Below, piece by piece: positions 1-7,415 of a stretch of 64,000 nucleotides of DNA; position 1 is the first letter of the stretch; each line of letters begins with the position of its first letter. Source of the DNA: Flavobacterium sp. N1994 (GTDB taxonomy: Bacteria; Bacteroidota; Bacteroidia; Flavobacteriales; Flavobacteriaceae); the NCBI RefSeq assembly GCF_025947145.1, contig NZ_CP109999.1:2046001-2110000 (forward strand). The letters run 5' to 3'. The position numbers and the translations under genes were made by a program. A model generated the notes under the pieces. The model made no database searches. It saw only the letters and a list, made by a program, of their open reading frames with translations, and had not been told where the DNA came from.

Positions 1-87
1 AAACCTAACTGGCTTGGGCAAGAAGTAACCAATGACGAGCGGTATTACAATGCTTATTTGAGTAAAAACCCTTATAAAAAATGGTGA
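1..87 (+). CDS. CYTH domain protein, C-terminal end (partial)
   Basis: Frame 1 is open from the window edge and codes for 28 residues ending in a tryptophan before a TGA. It contains NWLGQEVT, a YYNAYLSKNPY stretch and a KKW end. This resembles the C-terminus of the short bacterial CYTH (triphosphate tunnel metalloenzyme, ygiF/CyaB-like) proteins, which typically finish with W-x-G-x-EVT and RYYN-x-x-L-S. Such enzymes hydrolyse inorganic triphosphate or related substrates in the cytoplasm. Only the last helix is visible, so the substrate cannot be judged. The stop codon abuts the stop of the convergent RlpA-like gene with no spacer. Confidence 0.7.
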   Translation, partial: KPNWLGQEVTNDERYYNAYLSKNPYKKW

Positions 88-639
88 TTATTTGGGCTCA
101 ATAACTTCTATAGTAACTATAACCACACCTGAATTCTTGTTAGAAGCAATCTCCATAAATGCTTTTTTACTCAAATCAATTTCTCGCACTTTTGAAAACG
201 GTCCGCGGTCAGTAACTTCAACTATTACGAATTTACCATTGGCTTCATTAGTCACTTTTACTTTAGTCCCAAACGGTAGTTTTTTATGCGCTGCAGAATA
301 GCCGTTGTTATCAAATCTTTTCCCGCTAGCTGTTCTTCTTCCGTTGAATTTACTAGCATAATATGAGGCGTGGGCATTTTTTTTTAGGAACTTAAGCTTT
401 AAATTGGCGACATCTAAAGTATCTAATTCTGTCACCTCACTTTTAAGCTTTATTTTTGCAGTGTCTACTTTAGTAGTAGCCATTACTTTTTCGTGTTCTT
501 TATTTTCGTTGGCTTTTACTTTTACTGCCTTTTCTTTGTTTTTATCTTTTTGTTTGTGCTTGTGTCTGCTACCACTTGAAATTGTCATATTTAATGACGT
601 TAACAAGGATAAAAACAGTATTAGAATTTTAGTATTCAT
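88..639 (-). CDS. RlpA-like double-psi beta-barrel protein, exported
   Basis: 183 residues. An N-terminal signal peptide (about residues 1-21) is followed by a Lys/Glu-rich linker (about 22-85) and a double-psi beta-barrel (about 92-181) with the family signatures NGRRTASG, AAHKKLPFGT and VTDRGPF. RlpA proteins are septal lytic transglycosylases that cleave naked peptidoglycan glycan strands in the periplasm. Counting from memory of Pseudomonas RlpA, the catalytic residues are Glu120, His131 and Asp157. Here His118 and Asp144 keep the exact spacing, but the Glu position is Lys107. The enzyme may therefore be inactive or use another acid. No SPOR domain is present. The gene stands alone, convergent with the CYTH gene. 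Confidence 0.85.
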   Translation of the reverse strand: MNTKILILFLSLLTSLNMTISSGSRHKHKQKDKNKEKAVKVKANENKEHEKVMATTKVDTAKIKLKSEVTELDTLDVANLKLKFLKKNAHASYYASKFNGRRTASGKRFDNNGYSAAHKKLPFGTKVKVTNEANGKFVIVEVTDRGPFSKVREIDLSKKAFMEIASNKNSGVVIVTIEVIEPK

Positions 640-718
640 GAATAATCTTTTAATGTGAATGGTATTTTACAAAACGATACCTTGATAAAAAAAGCCCTAT
701 AGAGGACTTATTATTTTT

Positions 719-1141
719 TTAAAACCAAAGATTCCAAGGTATTCGACTTAGAATAAATACTAATCCCAAAGCGTAAAAAATCGCAATGGATTTGAATTTG
801 GCTTCACTTGTAGTTGCTTTTTTGTGTTTTGACCAACCAATGGTAATAAAAACTATAGCGATAATATTTACAAGAGGGTGCTCTATAGCCGTTAAACGAA
901 AAGCGGCGTCTTTTATTAAATCTAAAGCTTCTTTACCCAGTGGTGAAACAAAATAGAGTATCAAGCCTACCACTAATTGTATGTGTGTGGCAATTAATCC
1001 AAACAAAGCTATTTTTCTGTCTTTTGGTGTAAACTCCTTTTTAGAAGACATGCCTATCCATGAGTTGATTATAGCAAATACTAATAATAACAAAGCTAAA
1101 TATGCCCAGCCTGAGTGAAATTTTTGAATAAAATGATACAT
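719..1141 (-). CDS. Four-helix inner membrane protein (cytochrome b-like family)
   Basis: 140 residues with four predicted membrane helices (about 11-30, 44-65, 86-104, 117-133). Histidines 9, 53 and 88 lie at or near helix ends, a pattern compatible with heme binding. Relatives in Bacteroidota are, as I recall, often labelled cytochrome B and sometimes mislabelled ribosomal protein L27. I cannot assign a function beyond a small polytopic membrane protein, possibly in redox or heme biology. It is monocistronic, with its own -7 box TATATTTG 20 bases upstream. Confidence 0.7.
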   Translation of the reverse strand: MYHFIQKFHSGWAYLALLLLVFAIINSWIGMSSKKEFTPKDRKIALFGLIATHIQLVVGLILYFVSPLGKEALDLIKDAAFRLTAIEHPLVNIIAIVFITIGWSKHKKATTSEAKFKSIAIFYALGLVFILSRIPWNLWF

Positions 1142-1160
1142 AGATTATTTTTTAGAGTAA

Positions 1161-1193
1161 CAAATATAACTAAAAGGCATAAAAAAACGGCAA
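1161..1193 (-). promoter_or_regulatory. Bacteroidota-type promoter of the 1141 membrane protein gene
   Basis: On the minus strand TATATTTG (1168-1161) matches the Bacteroidota -7 consensus TAnnTTTG exactly. A TTG lies at 1193-1191 with a 22-base gap, somewhat longer than the usual 19-21. The start codon is 20 bases downstream of the -7 box. Confidence 0.55.
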
Positions 1194-1210
1194 CTTAAAT
1201 TGCCGTTTTG
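1183..1210 (-). terminator. Rho-independent terminator of pgi
   Basis: Inverted repeat AAACGGCAA (1185-1193) / TTGCCGTTT (1200-1208) with a 6-base loop. On the minus strand the stem runs into a T-run. It sits just after the pgi stop codon. Confidence 0.8.
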
Positions 1211-1214
1211 AAAA

Positions 1215-2858
1215 TTATTTGTTTTTCAAAAAGTGCTTCAGTAAAAACGTTGTAGAAGAATCGTGTTGGTTTACTGAACCAGAATTTATTTCGTCTAAAA
1301 TAGAATTCGCTAATTGTTTTCCTAATTCAACGCCCCATTGATCATAACTGAAAATATTCCAGATGATTCCTTGTACAAATATTTTGTGTTCATATAACGC
1401 CACTAAAGAGCCTAAAGATTTTGGAGTGAGTTGCTCTATTAAAAACGTATTGGTTGGCTTATTGCCTGTAAAAACCTTAAACGGCAACAAGAAAGTTGCT
1501 TTCTCTTCAGTTACATTTTGTTTTTCAAACTCAGCTTTGACTTGTGCATCTGTTTTCCCGTTTAATAAGGCTTCTGTTTGGGCAAAAAAGTTAGACATTA
1601 ACTTGTCATGGTGATCTTGATTTCCGTAAAGTGGTTTTACAAAGCCTATAAAATCCGTTGGGATTAATTTAGTTCCTTGATGAATTAATTGAAAAAAGGC
1701 ATGTTGTGAATTGGTTCCTGGTTCACCCCAAATAATTGTTCCTGTTTGATAATTTACTGGTTTTCCGTCACGCCCAATACTTTTCCCATTGCTTTCCATT
1801 ATCCCTTGTTGCAGATAAGGTGCTAACTTTTGAAGATATTGAGTATAAGGAATTAATGCTTCGCTTTCGGCACCAAAAAAGTTGTTGTACCAAATACTAA
1901 GTAGTGCTAAAACAACTGGAATGTTTTTATCAAAATCAGCTGATTTGAAATGTTCATCCATTTCGTGAGCACCAAGTAGTAGTTCGTCAAAATTATCAAA
2001 TCCAACGGCTAAAGCAATCGACAAACCAACAGCGCTCCAAAGTGAAAATCGTCCACCTACCCAATCCCACATTGGGAAAATATTCTCCGGGTCAATTCCA
2101 AAATGGGTTACTTTTTGAATGTTTGTTGAAACCGCAACGAAATGTCTAGCTACATCTTCTTGTTTTGCTGATTTCAAAAACCATTCCCGAATCGTTTCTG
2201 CATTTGAAAGCGTTTCCTGTGTAGTGAATGTTTTAGAAGCTATTACAAAAAGAGTAGTTTCCGGATTTAATTTCTTCATCACTTCATTCACATGGTCTCC
2301 ATCGACATTAGAAACAAAATGAAGATTCAAATGATTTTTGTAGAATTGTAACGCCTCAACTACCATAGCTGGTCCAAGATCAGAACCACCAATACCAATG
2401 TTTACTACATCTGTAAAAGGTTTTCCTGTATAGCCTTTTCTTGTGCCTGAAATAACCTCAGCTGTAAACTTTTTGATTTTATTTTTTACTTCAAAAACTT
2501 CCGGTATTACGTTTTTACCATCAACCAAAACGGTTGCGTTTCTAGGGGCACGTAAAGCGGTATGAAGTACAGCTCTATCTTCTGTTTGATTGATATTCTC
2601 TCCTGAGAAATAACTTTTGATAGCAGATTTTAAATTTGCTTCTTGTGCTAATTCTTGTAGCAAATTTAAAGTCTCCTGATTAATGATGTTTTTAGAATAA
2701 TCTACTAAAAAATCGTTCCATTGAATATGGAATTTTTCTGCTCTTGTCGTATCCTTCAAAAACATTTCTTGCATAGAAACATTTTTCATTTGAGCATAAT
2801 GCTGGTTCAGTTTTTCCCAAGCAGAAGTACTGGTTGGATTTATATTGGGTAAAGCCAT
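1215..2858 (-). CDS. pgi: Glucose-6-phosphate isomerase
   Basis: 547 residues from the ATG at 2858. The enzyme interconverts glucose 6-phosphate and fructose 6-phosphate in glycolysis and gluconeogenesis. Recognised by the GIGGSDLGP phosphosugar-binding signature (about residue 155), the [11 protein letters not shown] motif, and a C-terminal segment with YEHKIFVQG and [12 protein letters not shown]. The length fits the large bacterial/eukaryotic PGI class. The frame remains open 17 codons further upstream, but that extension overlaps a -7 promoter box (2884-2877) and codes for an atypical hydrophobic leader, so the MALPNINP start is preferred. It has its own promoter and terminator and is likely monocistronic. 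Confidence 0.96.
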   Translation of the reverse strand: MALPNINPTSTSAWEKLNQHYAQMKNVSMQEMFLKDTTRAEKFHIQWNDFLVDYSKNIINQETLNLLQELAQEANLKSAIKSYFSGENINQTEDRAVLHTALRAPRNATVLVDGKNVIPEVFEVKNKIKKFTAEVISGTRKGYTGKPFTDVVNIGIGGSDLGPAMVVEALQFYKNHLNLHFVSNVDGDHVNEVMKKLNPETTLFVIASKTFTTQETLSNAETIREWFLKSAKQEDVARHFVAVSTNIQKVTHFGIDPENIFPMWDWVGGRFSLWSAVGLSIALAVGFDNFDELLLGAHEMDEHFKSADFDKNIPVVLALLSIWYNNFFGAESEALIPYTQYLQKLAPYLQQGIMESNGKSIGRDGKPVNYQTGTIIWGEPGTNSQHAFFQLIHQGTKLIPTDFIGFVKPLYGNQDHHDKLMSNFFAQTEALLNGKTDAQVKAEFEKQNVTEEKATFLLPFKVFTGNKPTNTFLIEQLTPKSLGSLVALYEHKIFVQGIIWNIFSYDQWGVELGKQLANSILDEINSGSVNQHDSSTTFLLKHFLKNK

Positions 2859-2876
2859 TTTTAAGATTTTGAATGC

Positions 2877-2909
2877 CAAATTTACAAATATGATTGGTAT
2901 AAAATACAA
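2877..2909 (-). promoter_or_regulatory. pgi promoter
   Basis: Minus-strand -7 box TAAATTTG (2884-2877) fits TAnnTTTG exactly. A TTG lies at 2909-2907 with a 22-base gap. The box is 18 bases upstream of the ATG at 2858 and supports that start over the longer frame. Confidence 0.5.
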
Positions 2910-2951
2910 TACTATTTTACGCTAACGTTGTAGTACTAAAAAAAGTAGTAA

Positions 2952-4193
2952 TTATTTTAAAGCACTGGCTGAAGCTACACTATCCAATTCTCTTTTGATA
3001 GGCTTCATATATTCCATGAATATTTGTCTGTATTTTGAATCCATTGGGGTAGATGTTGGTAGTTTTAGTTTTAAGGCATCTACTTGCACCCCATTTTTCC
3101 AAAAACGATAGCATACATGTGGGCCAGTAGCCAATCCTGTGCTTCCTACTTTTCCGATAATTTGACCTTGTGTAACTCTTTGTCCTCGTTTGACCAATAT
3201 CTTCGACATATGCAAATACTGCGTTGAAAAGGTTTTGTCGTGTTTTACTTTTACAAAATTTCCATTACCCGTAGTAAATCCGGCTTGTTCAACAACTCCT
3301 GCAGCGGTTGTCATAATGGGAGTGCCCGTTGGAGCCGCATAATCTGTTCCTTTGTGGGCTTTCCAAATTAATTGCACTGGATGAAATCTGTTTGCTGAAT
3401 AATGCGAAGTTATATTCACAAATTTTAATGGTGCTTTTAGGAAAAAATTCTTCAATGTTTTTCCTTCTTCATCGTAATATTGCTGTTTTTTGGTGTTAGC
3501 ATCAGGAGCAAAAGGGAAAGCATAAATTTTCTTGCCTTTGTATTCAAAAAAGGCGGCTTTCAAACTATCAACACCATCATAAACAGTATCATTGATATAC
3601 CTTTCTGTAAACTTTAAGCCAAATTCATCTCCTTTTTTTAGTTTGAAAAAGTCAATGGACCAAGCGTATATTTTGGCAATTTTTGGAGCTAAGGAAGGAT
3701 CTACTTTTAAATTTTGAAGTGTTTCTGACAAGGAACCGTTTAAAGCGCCAGCAATTGTTCTTGTTTTAAAAGTTAAAGGTCTTGTTTTTTTATAGGCTAC
3801 TATAGAATCTCTAAAATCAACCACATAATAATTCAATCTATCTGGTTGATAGATAAAAACCTGAATTTTATTGGTTCTGTCTTTGCTTCGAAGGATGGTA
3901 AAAGGTTTGCCTTTTCTAATGCTTCTAACGTCAAAAGTGTCTTTAACTGTTGCAACAATCTCATGAACTTGTCTTCCGTTTAAATTTTGATGTTCTAAAA
4001 TACTACCAAACGTGTCGCCTGATTCAATAGTGTCATGAACAACATTATAATCATGAAAATTGAATCCAAACTCGACCATTCTAGGTTTCGATTTTTGGAC
4101 AATAATTTCTTCTTCATTGACTTTATTACAAGAACTTATAAAAGTAACTAACAGAAGAATTGCAACCGCTTTTTGGAAGATTTTTGACACCAT
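2952..4193 (-). CDS. M23 family peptidoglycan metallopeptidase, lipoprotein
   Basis: 413 residues. A lipoprotein signal ends in the lipobox TFISSC (Cys22). An N-terminal LysM/OapA-like region (ESGDTFGSIL) precedes a long middle region and an M23 (LytM-type) domain from about residue 275. M23 endopeptidases cut peptidoglycan cross-bridges in the periplasm. The first zinc ligands are His280 and Asp284 (HKGTD), the general base is His328 (YLHM), and the last motif reads TGPHVCYRF. The usual H-x-H is thus His359-x-Cys361, with the third zinc ligand replaced by Cys. I recall the same variant in related Bacteroidota proteins. Its start lies 7 bases after kynA, so it probably belongs to the DUF3108-kynA operon. 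Confidence 0.9.
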   Translation of the reverse strand: MVSKIFQKAVAILLLVTFISSCNKVNEEEIIVQKSKPRMVEFGFNFHDYNVVHDTIESGDTFGSILEHQNLNGRQVHEIVATVKDTFDVRSIRKGKPFTILRSKDRTNKIQVFIYQPDRLNYYVVDFRDSIVAYKKTRPLTFKTRTIAGALNGSLSETLQNLKVDPSLAPKIAKIYAWSIDFFKLKKGDEFGLKFTERYINDTVYDGVDSLKAAFFEYKGKKIYAFPFAPDANTKKQQYYDEEGKTLKNFFLKAPLKFVNITSHYSANRFHPVQLIWKAHKGTDYAAPTGTPIMTTAAGVVEQAGFTTGNGNFVKVKHDKTFSTQYLHMSKILVKRGQRVTQGQIIGKVGSTGLATGPHVCYRFWKNGVQVDALKLKLPTSTPMDSKYRQIFMEYMKPIKRELDSVASASALK

Positions 4194-4200
4194 AGTTCCC

Positions 4201-5133
4201 TTAATATCCTTCTCCCCAATTTTTTAATTCGTCTTCACTCCAAAGTTCAGGGAAAAATATTCTTCGTTGGTATTTTGGATGCATGTATTTTTTCCAATCA
4301 CTCCCTCCTGTTGCTTCGTTGCTTCCTTTACCGCTTTCGATGTACTTTTTAGCAGTATTTAAATGTCCCATAACCCAAGTAATATTAACTGTGTGGTCAT
4401 AATGACGCATTGCTTTTACTAGCTCTGTGTCTTTTTGATCCGCTTCGGGTAATTGTTTGAACTTTTGCCAAATGTTAATCGTATTATATTCTTCCATATA
4501 GCGAAGAAATTCTTCTCTATATTTTCGTTCGAATTCTAAAATTAAAAATGATTTTTCACCTGTATGATAATCTTTTCCAGCCGCCTGCCAATACAAATGT
4601 TCGAAAGCATGAGAATAGGGTGTGTTTCTATCTATTGAAGCTCTGAATCTATAGTCAATAAGATTTATCAAATCGGTTGAGGAAAATTCTATTAAACGAT
4701 ATTGGGCACTTTGAAATCCGCTAGCTGGAGTTAACGTGTTTCTAAATTTCATATATTGTTCTACTTCCATTCCGTCACCCATAATATCAAATGAAGTAGT
4801 AAGCATATCGAAATAACGACTTATTCTTCTTAGCTTTTCTGTAAAAAAAATGGTTTCCGGTTTATCAGTGTGACATAATTGGTTAATCTCCCAAAGTATC
4901 ATTTTGAATAACAATTCATTGACTTGATGATACATAATAAAAACCATTTCATCGGGCAAAATGGTTCTTTGTGTTTGAAGATTCAGTAAAGCATCTGTTT
5001 GAATATAATCCCAATAAGTAATAGGTTTTGACCAAAGCAAACCTTCTAGATGCGTTTCAGTTTTTTGATTGATTGCTTCAAATTTTTGTTCTAAAGCATT
5101 TATTATTTGGTCGTAATTTGTTTTGTTATTCAT
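4201..5133 (-). CDS. kynA: Tryptophan 2,3-dioxygenase
   Basis: 310 residues from the ATG at 5133. The heme enzyme opens the indole ring of L-tryptophan to N-formylkynurenine, the first step of the kynurenine pathway. Signatures are YHQVNELLFKM, ASGFQSAQYR, a RHYDHTVNITW segment and the substrate loop TGGSDWKKYM. Start choice: the codon before the ATG is TTG, and TGATG overlap with the DUF3108 stop codon indicates translational coupling at the ATG. It is the second gene of a DUF3108-kynA-M23 operon. A downstream enzyme of the same route, 3-hydroxyanthranilate dioxygenase, lies at 44779. Confidence 0.95.
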   Translation of the reverse strand: MNNKTNYDQIINALEQKFEAINQKTETHLEGLLWSKPITYWDYIQTDALLNLQTQRTILPDEMVFIMYHQVNELLFKMILWEINQLCHTDKPETIFFTEKLRRISRYFDMLTTSFDIMGDGMEVEQYMKFRNTLTPASGFQSAQYRLIEFSSTDLINLIDYRFRASIDRNTPYSHAFEHLYWQAAGKDYHTGEKSFLILEFERKYREEFLRYMEEYNTINIWQKFKQLPEADQKDTELVKAMRHYDHTVNITWVMGHLNTAKKYIESGKGSNEATGGSDWKKYMHPKYQRRIFFPELWSEDELKNWGEGY

Positions 5134-5909
5134 CAATCATTTAATTTAACCATAAATGGATTTTTCAATCCTTTGAACCCTTCTAAATCTGCTTTTATAG
5201 AACCTACAGCTAAACTAGCTTTTATTCGTAAAGGGATTTTATTTTCATCATCAGATACCCAAACCGTTAAACTCTCGTCTTCTTTGAAAACTCTTCCCGA
5301 TTGTACGATAGGTCTAAAAATCATAGCCGGAGCTGTTCCAAATTTAGTGTCTATGTCTTCTCTACCCATAAATTTTAACTTAAACTTAAAAATTTCATCA
5401 TCAAAAAACATGTCAACAACAATTGATTCACCTACTTTTAATTTATCTACTTTGGGATGGTTTCTCAAAAAATAAAAAGTTGATATAATGTCTTGAACAT
5501 TTTCAGTAACAGAAAATGTTTTGTCGGTATTGTTTTTATAATCTTTTACCTGAACTTTATTAACATCTTGATTAAAAAAACCTTCTTGGTTTTTGGTGTA
5601 ACCTCCTTCGTCAATTTTTCTAACGAATTGATAAGGCTTGTTCGTTATTTTGTCGAAGTAACTCTCATAGTTGTCATCAACCTTAAAGAAAAGACGTGAC
5701 ATTCCGACAGTATATCCTTTACCAATAGCATGGTATACTTTTTTATTGTTTTTTACAGCCTCTTGAACTTCGAGTGTGGCGTAACCAGCATTTATAAATC
5801 CATAGTGAATTCTAAACTTAAACCACTCCCCAGAATCATAGGCCTCAGGTTTTTGAGAATCGAAACTAACAGTCATTAAAAGCAACAATAGGAAGAAGAT
5901 ATTTTTCAT
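5133..5909 (-). CDS. DUF3108 domain protein, exported
   Basis: 258 residues with a signal peptide (about 1-18). The remainder is beta-rich with the features of DUF3108 proteins: FRIHYGFINAGYATLEV near the mature N-terminus, a SYFDKITNKPY segment, FYFLRNHP in the middle and a LTVWVSDDENKIPLRI segment near the end. The family function is unknown; members are periplasmic or outer-membrane associated. It is first in the operon with kynA (1-base stop/start overlap) and the M23 peptidase. Its own promoter at 5950-5981 follows a strong terminator. Nothing in the protein explains its link to tryptophan breakdown. Confidence 0.85.
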   Translation of the reverse strand: MKNIFFLLLLLMTVSFDSQKPEAYDSGEWFKFRIHYGFINAGYATLEVQEAVKNNKKVYHAIGKGYTVGMSRLFFKVDDNYESYFDKITNKPYQFVRKIDEGGYTKNQEGFFNQDVNKVQVKDYKNNTDKTFSVTENVQDIISTFYFLRNHPKVDKLKVGESIVVDMFFDDEIFKFKLKFMGREDIDTKFGTAPAMIFRPIVQSGRVFKEDESLTVWVSDDENKIPLRIKASLAVGSIKADLEGFKGLKNPFMVKLND

Positions 5910-5949
5910 GTTTGATTGTTTTTAAAAACTGTTATTGCAATTACCGTTC

Positions 5950-5981
5950 CAAATGTATTAAAACAAAAAAACCCAGTCAAA
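5950..5981 (-). promoter_or_regulatory. Promoter of the DUF3108-kynA-M23 operon
   Basis: A near-ideal Bacteroidota promoter on the minus strand: TTTG (5981-5978), a 20-base gap, TACATTTG (5957-5950). The expected transcription start is near 5943, about 34 bases before the DUF3108 ATG. The -33 element lies in the loop of the upstream terminator hairpin, so the two signals share DNA. Confidence 0.75.
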
Positions 5982-6000
5982 TTAATGACTGGGTTTTTAT
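5961..6000 (-). terminator. Strong intergenic terminator
   Basis: Stem ACCCAGTCA (5971-5979) / TGACTGGGT (5986-5994) with loop AATTAA, flanked by A-run and T-run so that it can work on both strands. It would end the short transcript from 6077 on the minus strand. hppD stops at 6201, and this is also the first strong hairpin downstream of it. Confidence 0.8.
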
Positions 6001-6077
6001 GCTATTAACCAACCAAAAAACTATAAATTATGAAAATTTATCCAAAAATATGAGGAAACCACTCCTCGTTTTTTTGA
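5961..6077 (-). ncRNA. Candidate small RNA, about 115 nt
   Basis: A short transcription unit without a convincing reading frame, framed by a promoter (6083-6115) and a strong intrinsic terminator (5961-6000). Near the 5' end the RNA would carry a small hairpin, GAGG/CCTC around a GTGGTT-type loop (about 6050-6068), then an AU-rich linker and the terminator stem. The next operon has its own promoter, so this does not look like a simple leader. The alternative is a leader/attenuator for DUF3108-kynA. Inferred from signals only; no family match could be tested. Confidence 0.45.
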
Positions 6078-6082
6078 TGATG

Positions 6083-6115
6083 CAAATGTAATACATAAGA
6101 TTACATAATTACAAG
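6083..6115 (-). promoter_or_regulatory. Promoter of the candidate small RNA
   Basis: Minus strand CTTG (6115-6112), a 21-base gap, then TACATTTG (6090-6083), an exact TAnnTTTG -7 box. The same TACATTTG sequence is used by the next promoter at 5957-5950. The predicted start is near 6077. Confidence 0.55.
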
Positions 6116-6200
6116 TTATTTGTCAATTTTAACAGTTAATTAATAAAAAACTGTTTGTTTAATGGTTATTTTTTAAATAATGTTTAACTAAAAGCCTCTT

Positions 6201-7361
6201 TTATAATGTCCCTCGCAACATCTGCTCTCTTTCAATTGATTCAAATAAGGCTTTAAAATTTCCAGCACCAAAACCTCTAGCGCCCATTCTTTGAATAATT
6301 TCAAAAAACAAAGTTGGTCTGTCCTCGACTGGTCGTGTGAAAATTTGAAGCAGATATCCCTCGTCATCAGCATCAATCATAATGCCTAATTTTTGAAGTT
6401 CATTGATGTCTTCCTTAAACTTACTCATATGATCTTTCAATCGTTCGGGAATTGCATCATAATAAGCTTGAGGAGGTGTAGTTAAGAATTCGATTCCTCT
6501 AGCGCGCATTTCGGCAACAGTTTTAAGAATGTCGTCGGTTGCGACTGCGATATGTTGTACACCAGAACCTTCATAAAAATCTAAATATTCTTCAATTTGC
6601 GATTTTTTCTTTCCTTCAGCTGGTTCGTTGATTGGAAATTTAATTCTACCATTACCGTTACTCATTACTTTAGACATCAAAGCAGAATATTCCGTAGTGA
6701 TTTGTTTATCGTCAAAGGATAAGAAATTTACAAATCCCATAACGTCTTCATACCATTTTACCCATGTATTCATTTCGTTCCAACCTACATTTCCAACCAT
6801 ATGGTCAACATATTTCAAACCAACAGAAGTCGGATTGTAGTCAGATTTCCATTCTTTATATCCAGGTAAAAAAGCCCCTTTATAGTTTTTACGCTCTACA
6901 AACATGTGAATGGTTTCACCGTAAGTGTAAATTCCAGCACGAACTACTTCTCCGTGTTCGTCTTTTTCTACGGTTGGTTCCATATATACTTTGGCACCTC
7001 GTTTTGTAGTCTCTTCAAAGGCTGCACGAGCATCTTCAACCCACAAAGCAATCACTTTCACACCATCTCCATGTTTTTTTACGTGCTCTCCTATTGGAGA
7101 ATTACTATTCAATGCCGTAGTTAATACCAAACGGATTTTGTCTTGTTTTAAAACATAAGACGCTCTATCTCGCATTCCCGTTTCCAATCCTGCATATGCG
7201 TGTGATTGAAAACCAAAAGCTGTTTTGTAAAAATGAGCTGCTTGTTTAGCGTTACCAACATAAAACTCAACGTAATCTGTTCCTAAAAGAGGAAGAAAGT
7301 CTTGTGCTCCTTCAAATATTTTTTCTAGTCCGTATTCAACGGATTTTATTTCTTTTGACAT
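6201..7361 (-). CDS. hppD: 4-hydroxyphenylpyruvate dioxygenase
   Basis: 386 residues from the ATG at 7361. This non-heme Fe(II) enzyme converts 4-hydroxyphenylpyruvate to homogentisate in tyrosine catabolism. Two vicinal-oxygen-chelate modules are visible. The iron ligands are expected in YVDHMVGNV (first His), GVQHIAVATDD (second His) and TLFFEIIQR (Glu), and the C-terminus has the usual GFGAGNFKALFESIEREQ. The frame is open 10 codons further upstream, but that stretch is the hairpin between hmgA and hppD, so MSKEIKSVEYG is taken as the start. It is second in the hmgA-hppD operon, with 54 bases between the genes. Confidence 0.96.
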   Translation of the reverse strand: MSKEIKSVEYGLEKIFEGAQDFLPLLGTDYVEFYVGNAKQAAHFYKTAFGFQSHAYAGLETGMRDRASYVLKQDKIRLVLTTALNSNSPIGEHVKKHGDGVKVIALWVEDARAAFEETTKRGAKVYMEPTVEKDEHGEVVRAGIYTYGETIHMFVERKNYKGAFLPGYKEWKSDYNPTSVGLKYVDHMVGNVGWNEMNTWVKWYEDVMGFVNFLSFDDKQITTEYSALMSKVMSNGNGRIKFPINEPAEGKKKSQIEEYLDFYEGSGVQHIAVATDDILKTVAEMRARGIEFLTTPPQAYYDAIPERLKDHMSKFKEDINELQKLGIMIDADDEGYLLQIFTRPVEDRPTLFFEIIQRMGARGFGAGNFKALFESIEREQMLRGTL

Positions 7362-7378
7362 ACTATAATCTTTTTTAA

Positions 7379-7398
7379 AAGGTAATGTCAATTACCTT
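7379..7398 (-). other. Intercistronic hairpin between hmgA and hppD
   Basis: Perfect 8-bp stem AAGGTAAT (7379-7386) / ATTACCTT (7391-7398) with a 4-base loop, 17 bases upstream of the hppD ATG and just after the hmgA stop. On the minus strand it is followed by TTAAAAAAG rather than a long T-run, so it is more likely an mRNA-processing or translation-control hairpin, or a leaky terminator, than a full stop. Confidence 0.5.
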
Positions 7399-7415
7399 AA
7401 GTTGTATTTAATTTT

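Noticed and set aside
660..718. Terminator after the 1141 membrane protein gene
   Set aside because: Only a weak CCTC/GGG stem before a T-run on the minus strand; too little to list.
2859..2909. Longer N-terminus of pgi
   Set aside because: The extension overlaps a -7 box and encodes an atypical hydrophobic leader for a cytoplasmic enzyme.
5504..5815. Frames opposite the DUF3108 gene
   Set aside because: No start context or family match, and the opposite strand has a coherent family protein.
5961..6077. Leader peptide for a tryptophan attenuator
   Set aside because: A short GTG-headed frame on the minus strand has a single Trp codon only and no rival stem to the terminator was found.
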